This document shows positions 1 through 7,755 of a stretch of 64,000 nt of DNA, in pieces. The position numbers and the translations under genes are program-made. This DNA comes from Exobacillus caeni (GTDB lineage: Bacteria; Bacillota; Bacilli; Bacillales; Guptibacillaceae), in assembly GCF_005747095.1 (NCBI RefSeq), contig NZ_SWLG01000004.1:305586-369585 (forward strand), read 5' to 3'. Every line of letters begins with the position of its first letter. Positions within the stretch are counted from its first letter, which is position 1. The notes below the pieces were generated by a model that worked only from the letters and a program-made list of their open reading frames with translations, did no database searches and had not been told where the DNA came from.

Positions 1-12
1 GGGGGCTGGTGG

Positions 13-666
13 ATGATTTTCGGAAAAACAAAAGTAGAACAATTTTCAAGAACAGTCACAAAAGAAAATGCAGAAAAACTAACAGCGAGCCTGCAGATAC
101 CAATAGGGGACCTTAACGTTACACCATTGTCCGGAGACCAGATAATGGAGGGGGATTTTTCTTTTTCAAAAGAAAAATTAAGGCCCGAAGTGAACTATAC
201 TGAAAATCAACAAACAGGCATGTTGATTGTAAAGCCGGAAAACTCATCTTCGATCAGTTTTAAGAAGCATGTTAATGAGTGGAGAGTAAAACTTAATAAA
301 GAGATCCCGTTAGAATTAAAAGTGCAGAGCGGTGCAGCAAAAGCCAGCATCGATTTAAAAGGGATGAATATTTCCAGCTTGCATATGGACATGGGAGTTG
401 GGGGAACAACGATCGATCTTAGCGGCGATTGGAAGCGGGGTTTCCAGGCAAAGCTCAATTGCGGTGTTGGAAAAACAAAAATCATCGTACCGCGTAATAT
501 TGGATTCAAGCTAAAAACAGATAAAGGTTTAGGGAAAATAGACAGTACAGATCTTATGAAAATTGGCGGGACACTTGTGAATGAACTGTATGAAGAATCA
601 GGAGATCCGATCGAAATCCACTTGAACCTCGGAGTTGGAAAGGTAGAATTGGAACTGGGAAATTAA
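13..666 (+). CDS. Toast-rack / LiaF-like cell-envelope protein, possibly 5'-truncated by the window edge
   Basis: Predicted 217 aa. The N-terminal ~110 residues resemble the toast_rack_N (DUF2154) domain and the C-terminal half contains repeated Gly-rich beta-strand segments (GVGGTTIDL, GVGKTKIIV, GVGKVELEL) typical of LiaF/DUF4097-like right-handed beta proteins, which in Firmicutes are often linked to envelope-stress sensing. There is no signal peptide or membrane segment in the visible part. GGGGG at bases 1-5 is well spaced for the ATG at 13, but the frame stays open to the window edge (Gly-Gly-Trp-Trp), so a longer protein with upstream membrane helices cannot be excluded. The family call is by motif, and the role is inferred. 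Confidence 0.65.
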   Translation: MIFGKTKVEQFSRTVTKENAEKLTASLQIPIGDLNVTPLSGDQIMEGDFSFSKEKLRPEVNYTENQQTGMLIVKPENSSSISFKKHVNEWRVKLNKEIPLELKVQSGAAKASIDLKGMNISSLHMDMGVGGTTIDLSGDWKRGFQAKLNCGVGKTKIIVPRNIGFKLKTDKGLGKIDSTDLMKIGGTLVNELYEESGDPIEIHLNLGVGKVELELGN

Positions 667-674
667 ACCCGACT

Positions 675-706
675 GAAAAGCCATCTGGCTTTTCTGTTTT
701 TTTTTT
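675..706 (+). terminator. Intrinsic terminator after the toast-rack gene
   Basis: Perfect 8-bp stem GAAAAGCC/GGCTTTTC with a 4-nt loop, followed by a long T run. It lies 8 nt after the stop codon. Confidence 0.9.
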
Positions 707-713
707 GGCACGC

Positions 714-770
714 TTTATATAGGCTCCACATTATCTTTTTAAACAATACTGGGGTACCTCAACCCGCTTG
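714..770. repeat. Arm of a dispersed inverted repeat (partner at 4102-4165)
   Basis: About 55 bp containing ATTATCTTTTTAAAC and GGGGTACCTCAACCCGCT match, in opposite orientation, the sequence near 4102-4162 (AGCGGGTTGAGGTACC...AAAAGATAATATGTAGCC). Only small differences separate them. The two arms enclose about 3.4 kb carrying the secreted-protein, monooxygenase-like and HtrA genes. Confidence 0.75.
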
Positions 771-861
771 GTAGAGACTGATTGCATTGTTTTATATGGG
801 AAGTATAAACAGGAATATTCAGGGAATCCTAAATCTGGATAAAAGGAAAGGATGGTAAAAA

Positions 862-987
862 GTGAAAAAGATGAACAAACAGGATCGAAAACAGCGCCAG
901 GAATCACAGGTTCTCCATCTACAACAGGTAAAAAGGCTATATGAGGAAGCCTATAGTAAGCACAATACACATGGGAAATATTTTTGA
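862..987 (+). CDS. Small basic protein, 41 aa, unknown function
   Basis: GTG start preceded by GGAAAGGA at about 9 nt. The protein begins VKKMNKQDRKQRQESQ and is basic and Gln-rich, ending HGKYF, with no Cys and no membrane segment. An internal ATG at 871 would give 38 aa. It stands alone between a terminator and the hairpin at 1099. I do not recognise a family. The good ribosome binding site is the main support. Confidence 0.4.
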   Translation: MKKMNKQDRKQRQESQVLHLQQVKRLYEEAYSKHNTHGKYF

Positions 988-1098
988 GAACATGCCTCCC
1001 GGGGTTATTTGATTGTGTTAGCAAGTGATCAAAGAATCATCATACAAACACAAAAGGAGAAAGAAAATGGACACATGCCCTGTTGATAAGGAAGACTG

Positions 1099-1137
1099 AA
1101 ACACCTTTTTCTACGGTTAAAGAAATAGGTGTTTTTA
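1099..1137 (+). terminator. Intrinsic terminator-like hairpin
   Basis: AAACACCTTTTTCT pairs with AGAAATAGGTGTTT across an 8-nt loop and runs into TTTTATTTTG. It would end a transcript carrying the small gene at 862. Confidence 0.75.
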
Positions 1138-1201
1138 TTTTGCTCTTTTATGAAACCTCGATATAAAATCGGACGTCGTATTTGTAAAAAGGGGTTAGAG
1201 G

Positions 1202-1687
1202 ATGAAAAGAATAATGCTTCGCTTTCTTTGTGTTTCCTCCGTCGTTCTTTTCCTTTGTTTTGGGATCCATTCCATGGGAGAAGGAAAAAGCCGTTTGGCA
1301 GGAAAGCAACCTCCGTTGCCGGAAGTCAAATTTAATAATGAATCATTAAATGTGAAACTGGGGTCTTACTGTTGGACTGAAGATAGCTCTAATCAGGGAG
1401 TGTGTGTCGATACAGCAGGAGTTCCAGAAGTTCTTGATGGGGAGTTCGCAGTAATAAACAAAACAGGTAAAATTAAAGTCTCCTTTAAAAATTTATCCCG
1501 GCCAGATAATCTTACGATTGTTAGAGTGAAGGAACAAGACGCAAAACAGGAAAAGCTCATCGGAAATGTATTTTCCACTCCCGAAGAAGAAGGTGTTTAT
1601 TATTATGAAATATTTGCGAGATGGCTTAAGGAAGAGAATGTTATAGCAGGTGATGCTTATTACGGATTTATTGTAAAAGTGGAATAA
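1202..1687 (+). CDS. Secreted hypothetical protein
   Basis: 161 aa with a basic N-terminus (MKRIMLRF) and a hydrophobic core (about residues 8-22) typical of a Sec signal peptide. Its Cys is not in a standard lipobox. The mature part has two Cys (CWTEDSSNQGVC), possibly a disulfide, followed by a beta-rich segment and a conserved-looking YYYEIFARWL. RBS GGGGTTAGAGG precedes the ATG. The downstream gene converges. No function is assigned; a surface-exposed or forespore/envelope protein is plausible. Confidence 0.65.
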   Translation: MKRIMLRFLCVSSVVLFLCFGIHSMGEGKSRLAGKQPPLPEVKFNNESLNVKLGSYCWTEDSSNQGVCVDTAGVPEVLDGEFAVINKTGKIKVSFKNLSRPDNLTIVRVKEQDAKQEKLIGNVFSTPEEEGVYYYEIFARWLKEENVIAGDAYYGFIVKVE

Positions 1688-1719
1688 GAAACAGTATCAA
1701 TTTCCTATTCAACCCGGTG

Positions 1720-2229
1720 TTATGCTTTCTTCTTTAATAATTTACTAATATCCGGTTTCTGGGCTTTTCTGATTAACTTTCCTCCTTCAAAAAACCTCCC
1801 GTATTCCCTGGCGATTTGGTTTGCTTCTTCAAAGGTAGGAATGTAGCCGTTGGCTTTGTATGTTGAAAAATAAGCATGGACTTTCCCACTATAGAATACC
1901 CAGCTGAAAAACTTCATCGAAAATTTATGTGATCCGGAGTCGCGAAAAGGAACCATCGCTTTACTCTCCCAGACAGTCATCGTTTGCCCATATCCTTCTT
2001 CCATATTCCCGACTAATTCTGCATACAACAAACCGGGGTTATTCATCATTTGTTTCATCACAAACCGGGTGAGAAATCCGTTGACGATCGTGCGCCAGAT
2101 GTTGAAACGGGCCCCAAGCGTAATGGAAATAATGGCGTCTTCGGGAAGAGGTATCTTTCTTTCTCCATAAATAATCATTCCTCCGTATTTAACCCCCGGT
2201 ATTTTTTGATTAATAAACTCTTTACTCAT
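1720..2229 (-). CDS. Monooxygenase-like dimeric alpha/beta-barrel protein (DUF3291 / spheroidene-monooxygenase-like)
   Basis: 169 aa, cytosolic, no membrane segment. The central stretch MTVWESKAMVPFRDSGSHK resembles the ABM/DUF3291-type ferredoxin-like fold, in which a conserved Trp-Glu and a Ser-Gly-x-His motif follow the central strands. The C-terminus is Lys-rich (LLKKKA). The start ATG is preceded on the minus strand by GAGGGTGGG. The family assignment rests on a short motif and is tentative, and substrate and cofactor are unknown. It is convergent with the secreted protein and divergent from the HtrA gene. Confidence 0.55.
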   Translation of the reverse strand: MSKEFINQKIPGVKYGGMIIYGERKIPLPEDAIISITLGARFNIWRTIVNGFLTRFVMKQMMNNPGLLYAELVGNMEEGYGQTMTVWESKAMVPFRDSGSHKFSMKFFSWVFYSGKVHAYFSTYKANGYIPTFEEANQIAREYGRFFEGGKLIRKAQKPDISKLLKKKA

Positions 2230-2449
2230 AATTTCCCACCCTCTTTATTGTTTACTAAATATTCTTCATTAGCATCATCTAATCCTTTTATCCCGGGGAA
2301 AAAGAACCCCTTATATTTCCCGGATAAATAACAAAAAATATGAAACAATTATCAAAGATTGTCAAAATAATCCCAAAATCCCAGAGTTACCCGTGTAATT
2401 CGATACAATACAAATGTAACCGAAACACAACATTTGAAAGGATGATCCA

Positions 2450-3634
2450 ATGATGGGTTATTACAAGGATGATCATATAAATAACAGACAGTCTAAAAAA
2501 AGCAAAAACAGATGGTTGATGCCGGGGGGGCTTGGAGCTGCAATCGGAGCATCTGTAATGCTTATCGCAGCACCGATGATAAACGGGGATATAAATGGAA
2601 CGTTGGGTGATAAGCAAGTTGAAGCAAACAGCGAGGTCAAAACAGAACAGGTTTCTTATAACGTGACGACTGATGTTACAAAAGCGGTAGATAAAGTGGA
2701 CGATGCGATCGTCAGTGTTTCGAATCTCCAGCAGAGTAACTTTGGTGATGTCGGAAAAGTAGGATCCGGTTCTGGTGTAATTTATAAAAAGGAAAACGGG
2801 AAAGCGTTTATCGTAACAAATAACCATGTGGTAGAAGGAGCTGCAGAGCTTGAAGTTACACTTAAGAACGAAGAAAAAGTTAAGGCGAAGCTACTAGGTA
2901 CAGATCCTTTGATGGATCTTGCAGTACTGCAAATCGATGGCAGTAATGTAGAAGCAACAGTAGAGTTCGGAAACTCTGACCAATTGAAGGCAGGGGAACC
3001 GGCGATTGCACTCGGCAACCCGCTCGGCTTTTTGGAAGGTTCAGTTACACAGGGGATAATCAGCAATCCTAAGAGAACTATTCCAACAGACATTGACCAA
3101 AATGGCCAGCCTGACTGGGAAGCGGAAGTTATTCAAACCGATGCTTCCATCAACCCTGGTAACAGTGGAGGAGCGTTAATCAATATTGCCGGGCAGTTGA
3201 TCGGCATAAACTCCTCTAAGATTGCGCAGACCAACGTAGAAGGAATCGGATTTGCAATTCCGGTCAATGTTGCAGCGCCGATTATTGAGCAGCTTGAAAC
3301 AACCGGCAAAGTGGAACGGCCATATCTTGGAATCAGGCCATATTCATTATCGGAAGTGCCAGAAGCCCAACGGAGTGCAGCACTTCACTTGCCTGAGGAT
3401 GTAGACGGCGGTGTTGTCATTATGGGAACTTCCCCTGGTACACCTGCTGCTGAGGCCGGACTGCAAGATAAAGATGTTATTGTAGCTTTAAATGGCAAAG
3501 GTATTAAGGATGCAGCAGAACTAAGGAAATTCTTGTATACAGATGTTAAGGTCGGAGACAAGATTAAAGTAAAATATTACCGTGACGGCCAGGTGAAAGA
3601 AACAACGTTAACGTTGAGCAGCCATCAGTTTTAA
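2450..3634 (+). CDS. HtrA/DegP-family serine protease, membrane anchored
   Basis: 394 aa. A short cytoplasmic tail is followed by one transmembrane helix (about residues 26-44), a trypsin-like S1C domain (about 75-285) and one PDZ domain (about 295-390). The catalytic triad is visible: H126 (TNNHVVEG), D156 (PLMDLAVL) and S239 (NPGNSGGAL). Length and architecture match the B. subtilis HtrA/HtrB/YyxA (HtrC) set, which act in quality control of secreted proteins outside the membrane. It is closest in length to YyxA, but the usual walRK-yycHIJ context is absent, so no symbol is given. RBS GAAAGGATGATCC precedes the ATG. Confidence 0.93.
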   Translation: MMGYYKDDHINNRQSKKSKNRWLMPGGLGAAIGASVMLIAAPMINGDINGTLGDKQVEANSEVKTEQVSYNVTTDVTKAVDKVDDAIVSVSNLQQSNFGDVGKVGSGSGVIYKKENGKAFIVTNNHVVEGAAELEVTLKNEEKVKAKLLGTDPLMDLAVLQIDGSNVEATVEFGNSDQLKAGEPAIALGNPLGFLEGSVTQGIISNPKRTIPTDIDQNGQPDWEAEVIQTDASINPGNSGGALINIAGQLIGINSSKIAQTNVEGIGFAIPVNVAAPIIEQLETTGKVERPYLGIRPYSLSEVPEAQRSAALHLPEDVDGGVVIMGTSPGTPAAEAGLQDKDVIVALNGKGIKDAAELRKFLYTDVKVGDKIKVKYYRDGQVKETTLTLSSHQF

Positions 3635-4101
3635 GTGAAAGAATAAGAGGTTGGGACATAAATAAAACGTTCAAGTGAAAAAACGAATGATTCAGAATCA
3701 ACAAGTATAAAATGTTAATTTTCAATAGATTTATCTTCTTTTGTAGCTAGTAGGAGTGATGCAAACCGCTTCAGCAGAATACTTCGCTTTCCGCGGGCAC
3801 GGCCTCAGCCTCCTCGCGGAAAAACCATCGCTGCGGGGTCTTCGGACTCGTGCTGTTCCCGCAGGATAAGGAAGGCTACGGCAGCAAGACATCGCACGAA
3901 GAAAATGGGCAGTTCATTTTCGAGGAGTCTACGTATTCTGCCTACGCTGGAAGTGTTTCCTACTAAAAGAATTTTTTTACTCCTCCTCTAGCGGAGAAAA
4001 TACACGAAGACTCCTACGGGAGCAATGGCATCGGTGAGACCCCGGAGTGCGTTAGCATGAGGAGGCTCACCAGCCGCCCGTGGAAAGCGAAGTGTATTTT
4101 C

Positions 4102-4165
4102 GTAGCGGGTTGAGGTACCCCCAGTATCGTATTAAAAGATAATATGTAGCCGATATATAATGAAC
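4102..4165. repeat. Arm of the dispersed inverted repeat matching 714-770
   Basis: Reverse complement of this stretch reads ATATTATCTTTTAATACGATACTGGGGGTACC, nearly the same as the sequence at 725-760. It forms the right shoulder of the larger palindromic element. Confidence 0.75.
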
Positions 4166-4193
4166 AGGAAAAATTACTTAAACGGCCAAAAGA

Positions 4194-4250
4194 AAAATCC
4201 GAACTGATTTAAATTCTGATGAAAGAATTTTGAATCATAGTTCGGATTTT
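4194..4250. terminator. Bidirectional terminator-like hairpin
   Basis: AAAATCCGAACT and AGTTCGGATTTT form a 12-bp outer stem with further pairing inside. It is followed by T-rich sequence on the minus strand and a weaker T-rich tail on the plus strand. It is positioned to end queF/transporter transcripts from the right and htrA transcripts from the left. Confidence 0.7.
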
Positions 4251-4286
4251 CCTTTGGCTAAAATACTTTTGTCCCAGCCTCTCTTT

Positions 4287-4940
4287 TTATACAGCAGGTT
4301 CCTCGCTGCCGACCGGAACTTCGCTGTTTTTTTTGTTCTTTGTGAATAAGTAGAAAAGCGGTGTATCAATAAGAGCCAGACCAAGTTTTACTACATATTG
4401 CGATAGTATCATCACCCATATATTGGGGACCGTCCCGATGAAAGCGATCGTGATAAAAATCGCAGTATCGAGAAACTGTGATGTAAAAGTACTCAAATTA
4501 TTTCGCAGCCATTTATGCTTTTCGTTGGTCAGTTTTTTAAAGAACGAAAAAACATATATATCGACATTCTGGGATACTAGATAAGCTGCTAAGCTCGCCA
4601 ATACGAAGCGATAATTTTGTCCCAGAAGCGTTTCGTAGGCTGTTTGGGTGTCTGCTGCAAACGGAGCGACCGGAAGCAGCATTCCGATAAAAATCATCGC
4701 ACTTGCAAAAACCTGGGCTCCAAACCCGAATAGGATCGTTCTTTGCGCTTCTTTTTTACCGTATCGCTCATGGATGACATCCGTAAACAAAAATGAAAAT
4801 GCATACATGACTACAGCGGCTGGAAGCACGAAACTCCCGATCATGATGATCTTCCCGGCCATGATGTTCGCCACCACGATGGAAACGGCAAACAATACAT
4901 TGAACCAGATAAGATCACGATTTATCGCCTGGTTATTCAT
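4287..4940 (-). CDS. Queuosine precursor transporter, YhhQ/VUT family
   Basis: 217 aa with about six hydrophobic segments. The start is NRDLIWFNVLFAVSIVVANI, followed by FLFTDVIHERYGKKEAQR, a hallmark of the YhhQ/VUT_1 family (B. subtilis YpdP). Family members import the queuosine precursors preQ0/preQ1. Its ATG overlaps the queF stop by 8 nt, so the two are translationally linked, and co-occurrence with queF supports the substrate. It shares the preQ1 riboswitch-controlled transcript. The family is certain by motif, and preQ0/preQ1 specificity is inferred. Confidence 0.9.
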   Translation of the reverse strand: MNNQAINRDLIWFNVLFAVSIVVANIMAGKIIMIGSFVLPAAVVMYAFSFLFTDVIHERYGKKEAQRTILFGFGAQVFASAMIFIGMLLPVAPFAADTQTAYETLLGQNYRFVLASLAAYLVSQNVDIYVFSFFKKLTNEKHKWLRNNLSTFTSQFLDTAIFITIAFIGTVPNIWVMILSQYVVKLGLALIDTPLFYLFTKNKKNSEVPVGSEEPAV

Positions 4941-5352
4941 TGCTATCAGTGCCTTTTTCTCGCACAGCAGTGGTTGTTAGTTCAATGCCTCCGCGGGCAG
5001 ATTGGTAAACAGTAACTTCGACACTCTTTGGATCGATGGCAAAGACAACATCATCTGCAATATTGGCTGCGAGGGTTTCACAAAAGCTTCCCTCATCACG
5101 ATAGGACCAGAGATAAAACTTAAGTGCTTTGGACTCGATGCACTTTTGGTCTGGTACATATGAAATTTCTACCTGGCCAAAGTCTGGCTGGCCTGTTTTA
5201 GGGCAAACTGCTGTAAATTCTAATGCTTTAAAAGTAACCTTTTGAACATTCGGGCTGTCAAAAGCTTCGTTTTTTAAAACTTCGCGACCTTCTTTTACAC
5301 TTTTCGGACGGGGCATCGGTCCTGATGAAGGCAACCATGATGTATTTTCCAT
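4933..5352 (-). CDS. queF: 7-cyano-7-deazaguanine reductase (preQ1 synthase), type I QueF
   Basis: 139 aa. NADPH-dependent reduction of the nitrile preQ0 to preQ1 in queuosine synthesis. Catalytic motif AVCPKTGQPDFG gives nucleophile Cys50 and acid Asp57, and the QueF motif ESKALKFYLWSYRDEG follows. The substrate-binding Glu is present as Glu92, but the residue before it is Cys (GSFCETL), where B. subtilis QueF has His-Glu. It is shorter than the 165-aa B. subtilis enzyme, mainly at the termini. RBS GGGAGG is 12 nt upstream and also lies at the 3' edge of the riboswitch. Confidence 0.95.
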   Translation of the reverse strand: MENTSWLPSSGPMPRPKSVKEGREVLKNEAFDSPNVQKVTFKALEFTAVCPKTGQPDFGQVEISYVPDQKCIESKALKFYLWSYRDEGSFCETLAANIADDVVFAIDPKSVEVTVYQSARGGIELTTTAVREKGTDSNE

Positions 5353-5361
5353 AATTAAATT

Positions 5362-5402
5362 CCTCCCTAGTTTTGATAAAGCAGGATGGTTACGAACTGC
5401 TT
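5362..5402 (-). promoter_or_regulatory. preQ1 class I riboswitch
   Basis: Read on the minus strand, GCAG-TTCGTAACCATC-CTGC-TTTATC-AAAACTAGGGAGG has the compact preQ1-I layout: a short P1 stem (AGCAG/CTGCT), a loop with GTAACC as in the Thermoanaerobacter tengcongensis aptamer, and an A-rich tail AAAACTAGGG. The tail pairs back into the loop as a pseudoknot. The tail runs straight into the queF Shine-Dalgarno GGGAGG, which suggests translational repression by preQ1. Position immediately before queF supports the call. Confidence 0.82.
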
Positions 5403-5437
5403 ATTGCCTGACCGCCAGAGCGACCGGCAACTGTTTT

Positions 5438-5465
5438 ATTATAGCAAAAATGGCTTGAAATACAA
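5438..5465 (-). promoter_or_regulatory. Sigma-A-type promoter for queF operon
   Basis: On the minus strand, TTGTAT (-35) and TATAAT (-10) are separated by 16 nt. The predicted start lies about 30 nt before the riboswitch. Confidence 0.65.
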
Positions 5466-5614
5466 TACTTCTTTAAAAGCAGATGTATGAGCATAAAAAA
5501 ATTTCCGCTCGGTCTATCGTCTTAGAATAACCCTTTATTTTTCCACCTATAGACTGAAGCATTTATTCCATTGAAAAGAATACAATAGATTTGGAAATAC
5601 AAAGGAGGGATTCA

Positions 5615-6091
5615 ATGTTTCCTGGAAGATTGTATGAAACCCATTTACTTGTTCGAAATTTAGAAGATTCGATAGAATTTTATAAAAAGCTCGGACTGAA
5701 GTTTGCTCATAAGATTGAAAAAAGGAGAGTCGCTTTTTTCTGGTTTCAAGAGGAGAAGGAACAGATGCTGGGGCTGTGGGAAGTATCAGAAAAACAATGG
5801 GAAAGGCGCCATTTTGCTTTTGGTGTAACATATGATGAGATCCTTACGGCAATAGAGTGGCTGCTGGATAGAGAGATTTCACCGAGAGAGTCATTCGGGC
5901 GCCAGCCGCTGGAACCACTCGTCCATACCTGGATGCCCGCAGCTTTTATTAATTTTAATGACCCTGATGGAAACTCATTAGAATTCATTAGTGTGCTGGA
6001 AGATGAACCGGAAAATATGGACTATGTGCCTTATTTGAGCGAATGGAAAACGTTGAAGGCAAATGGAACAACAGAAGTATTGAAAGGTTAG
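5615..6091 (+). CDS. VOC (glyoxalase/bleomycin-resistance) family protein
   Basis: 158 aa. Begins FPGRLYETHLLVRNLEDSI and contains the second beta-alpha-beta repeat ending NFNDPDGNSLEFI, the standard glyoxalase-fold signature with candidate metal ligands His (near the N-terminus) and Glu (SLEFI). Such proteins bind a metal and act on small molecules or give drug resistance; substrate is unknown. The start at 5615 is chosen because AAAGGAGGG lies 5 nt upstream; an in-frame ATG at 5591 has no ribosome binding site. Confidence 0.88.
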   Translation: MFPGRLYETHLLVRNLEDSIEFYKKLGLKFAHKIEKRRVAFFWFQEEKEQMLGLWEVSEKQWERRHFAFGVTYDEILTAIEWLLDREISPRESFGRQPLEPLVHTWMPAAFINFNDPDGNSLEFISVLEDEPENMDYVPYLSEWKTLKANGTTEVLKG

Positions 6092-6175
6092 AAAATTCTA
6101 GCTCTTATCATCCCATTTCTTTCGGTAGATGCTATAGTAGAAATAGAATATTTCAGTGTCAGGAGAGCGAAGAAA

Positions 6176-6988
6176 ATGGGAAAACGTATTATTGAAAAAA
6201 CAGACATGCCAAGAACGAGGGAAAGTCTGGCAGAAGACCTTCGGAAGCTGGGTGTTAAAGCCGGAATGACTGTCATCGTTCATTCTTCGATGCAATCGAT
6301 CGGATGGGTCTGTGGCGGAGCGGTTGCGGTTATAGAAGCGCTGATGGATACAGTTACAGAAACGGGGAATATCGTAATGCCTACCCAGTCCCCAGATCTA
6401 TCAGATCCGTCGGAGTGGGAAAATCCCCCTGTACCAAAAGAATGGTGGAGTACGATTCGAAACCATATGCCTGCCTATAACCCGGAAGTTACACCAACAA
6501 TGGGGATGGGAAAAATTCCTGAGCTTTTTAGAAATTATCCCGGAGTAGTTCGCAGTGACCATCCCGCAGTGTCATTTGCAGCATGGGGTCCTAAAAAAGA
6601 AGAAATTCTTTTTCCGCATCCCATTGAAAACGGATTAGGTGAGGATTCCCCTCTAAGGAGATTATACGATATGGGAGTACACGTGTTATTCCTCGGAACC
6701 GGGTATGGCACAAATACTTCTTTTCATTTAGGAGAATATAGGGCCCCGGGGCACAAAAAGATTCAAAAAGGAGCCCCGGTTATGAAAGAGGGCAAAAGAG
6801 AATGGGTAACATACAGTGAGATCCAATTCGAAGATGAGTTATTTGAAGAAATGGGCAGGCAATTCGAGCGGCAGCATAGTGTTTTAACGGGAATGATCGG
6901 GTCTGCACCCTCAAAATTTTTTTCTCAAAAAGAGGCTGTAGATTTTTCCGAATCATGGTTTACAAAGCGAAACATCCAAAAAAATTAA
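6176..6988 (+). CDS. AAC(3)-family aminoglycoside N3-acetyltransferase-like protein
   Basis: 270 aa. The family signature VIVHSSMQSIGWVCGGA is followed by MPTQSP, DHPAVSFAAWG, ENGLGEDSPL and LGTGYGTNTSFHLGE, which surround the acetyl-CoA and antibiotic pockets in AAC(3)/YokD proteins (usual length 260-280). Chromosomal Bacillus members such as YokD and B. anthracis BA2930 belong here. Acetyl-CoA-dependent transfer is well founded, but whether aminoglycosides are the natural substrate cannot be told. Single gene with its own terminator. Confidence 0.88.
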   Translation: MGKRIIEKTDMPRTRESLAEDLRKLGVKAGMTVIVHSSMQSIGWVCGGAVAVIEALMDTVTETGNIVMPTQSPDLSDPSEWENPPVPKEWWSTIRNHMPAYNPEVTPTMGMGKIPELFRNYPGVVRSDHPAVSFAAWGPKKEEILFPHPIENGLGEDSPLRRLYDMGVHVLFLGTGYGTNTSFHLGEYRAPGHKKIQKGAPVMKEGKREWVTYSEIQFEDELFEEMGRQFERQHSVLTGMIGSAPSKFFSQKEAVDFSESWFTKRNIQKN

Positions 6989-7004
6989 TAGTCTCGTTTC
7001 ATGC

Positions 7005-7030
7005 AAAAACTGTCAAAAGGCAGTTTTTTG
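7005..7030 (+). terminator. Intrinsic terminator after the AAC(3) gene
   Basis: AAAAACTG/CAGTTTTT stem (8 bp) with an 8-nt loop followed by T-rich sequence. Confidence 0.85.
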
Positions 7031-7055
7031 TTTTTAAAAAAGTAAATGTGGGAAA
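7030..7055 (+). promoter_or_regulatory. Candidate sigma-B promoter for the YtxH-like gene
   Basis: GTTTTT and GGGAAA separated by 14 nt fit the general-stress consensus GTTTAA-N12-14-GGGWAW. It lies about 45 nt upstream of the coding start and is the only promoter-like signal seen there. Confidence 0.55.
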
Positions 7056-7097
7056 TAGAATACTAAGCTTAGATGATAAAATTAAAGGAGGATGAAT

Positions 7098-7748
7098 ATG
7101 CAAGCGACTAAAGAAAAGAACAGTAAGTTTATGACAGGTATGCTAATTGGAGCAGTCGTTGGCGGAGCAGCTGCTATGTTTGATAAAACAACAAGACAGA
7201 AAATAATGAACAGAGCAGGAACCGCGAAGGACAAGTCAGTAGATATGTTCCAGCAAGTAAAAGAAGATCCGAAAGGTACGAAGGATGAGTTGATGGACCG
7301 TATGAAGTCCGCTCAAAGTACACTTAAGGAAGCAATGACTGACGCCCAAAATGTCTATGACAAAGTAAGCACAGACATGAAGGACCAGTTTGAAGATGTA
7401 AAGGAACAGGTTACTGAAATGAAAGACCAGGCAACAGAAGTGAAGGATGAATCAAAAGACATTCTTTCTACTGCCAAAGATGCTAAGGATGATCTAAAAG
7501 GTGTAGGCGACAAAGTAAAAGAAGCTGGAGAGGAAGTAAAGCCACATAACAGTAGTAACAGTAACAGTAACAGCAATAGCAGCAATGGTACCAGCAACAA
7601 AAACAATCAATATAAGAAAGATGATTCAGAAGGTATGGTAAATGCTATGGCAGGAGCTTATAACGAGGAAAATGAAAATAAAGCTTATAAAATGTCAGAA
7701 AAAGACCCAGAACTTCCTAAGCGCGACTATCGAAAATATGAACTTTAA
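7098..7748 (+). CDS. YtxH-family general-stress-type protein with coiled coil
   Basis: 216 aa. An N-terminal hydrophobic Gly/Ala-rich helix (MTGMLIGAVVGGAAAMF) is followed by a long charged helical region of Asp/Lys-rich near-repeats (KDQFEDVKEQ, KDQATEVKDE) at about 40-150. A low-complexity Ser/Asn linker and a conserved-looking charged tail ending RDYRKYEL follow. This is the YtxH/YhaH architecture, whose B. subtilis members are sigma-B regulon proteins of unknown function. ATG 7098 is chosen over 7092 because AGGAGG ends just before 7092, leaving 6 nt to 7098. Confidence 0.8.
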   Translation: MQATKEKNSKFMTGMLIGAVVGGAAAMFDKTTRQKIMNRAGTAKDKSVDMFQQVKEDPKGTKDELMDRMKSAQSTLKEAMTDAQNVYDKVSTDMKDQFEDVKEQVTEMKDQATEVKDESKDILSTAKDAKDDLKGVGDKVKEAGEEVKPHNSSNSNSNSNSSNGTSNKNNQYKKDDSEGMVNAMAGAYNEENENKAYKMSEKDPELPKRDYRKYEL

Positions 7749-7755
7749 TATCAAA

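Larger units (their letters stand above)
3648..4284. repeat. Large palindromic intergenic repeat element
   Basis: The whole 652-bp gap between htrA and the transporter is filled by this element. Outer arms are AGAGGTTGGGACATAAA (about 3648) and TTTGTCCCAGCCTCTC (about 4268). Inside, a GC-rich arm with TTCGCTTTCCGCGGGC and CAGCCTCCTC (about 3785-3875) is repeated in inverted orientation at about 4000-4110 (GAGGAGGCTCACC, GTGGAAAGCGAAGT). No plausible coding sequence lies in it. GC content is clearly above the surroundings. It resembles MITE-like/REP-like intergenic elements seen in Bacillaceae genomes, and a mobile or RNA-structural role is inference. Confidence 0.8.

Noticed and set aside
1068..1098. 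10-codon peptide MDTCPVDKED after AAAGGAG
   Set aside because: It has a fair RBS but is too short to support by sequence alone.
2050..2331. 93-codon plus-strand frame over the monooxygenase-like gene
   Set aside because: Antisense shadow without RBS; the minus-strand product has family motifs.
2380..2410. Promoter TTACCC...TACAAT before htrA
   Set aside because: Spacing between the two hexamers is only 11 nt.
7355..7606. Leu-rich minus-strand frame opposite the YtxH gene
   Set aside because: The poly-Leu run is the antisense reading of the Ser/Asn-rich linker.
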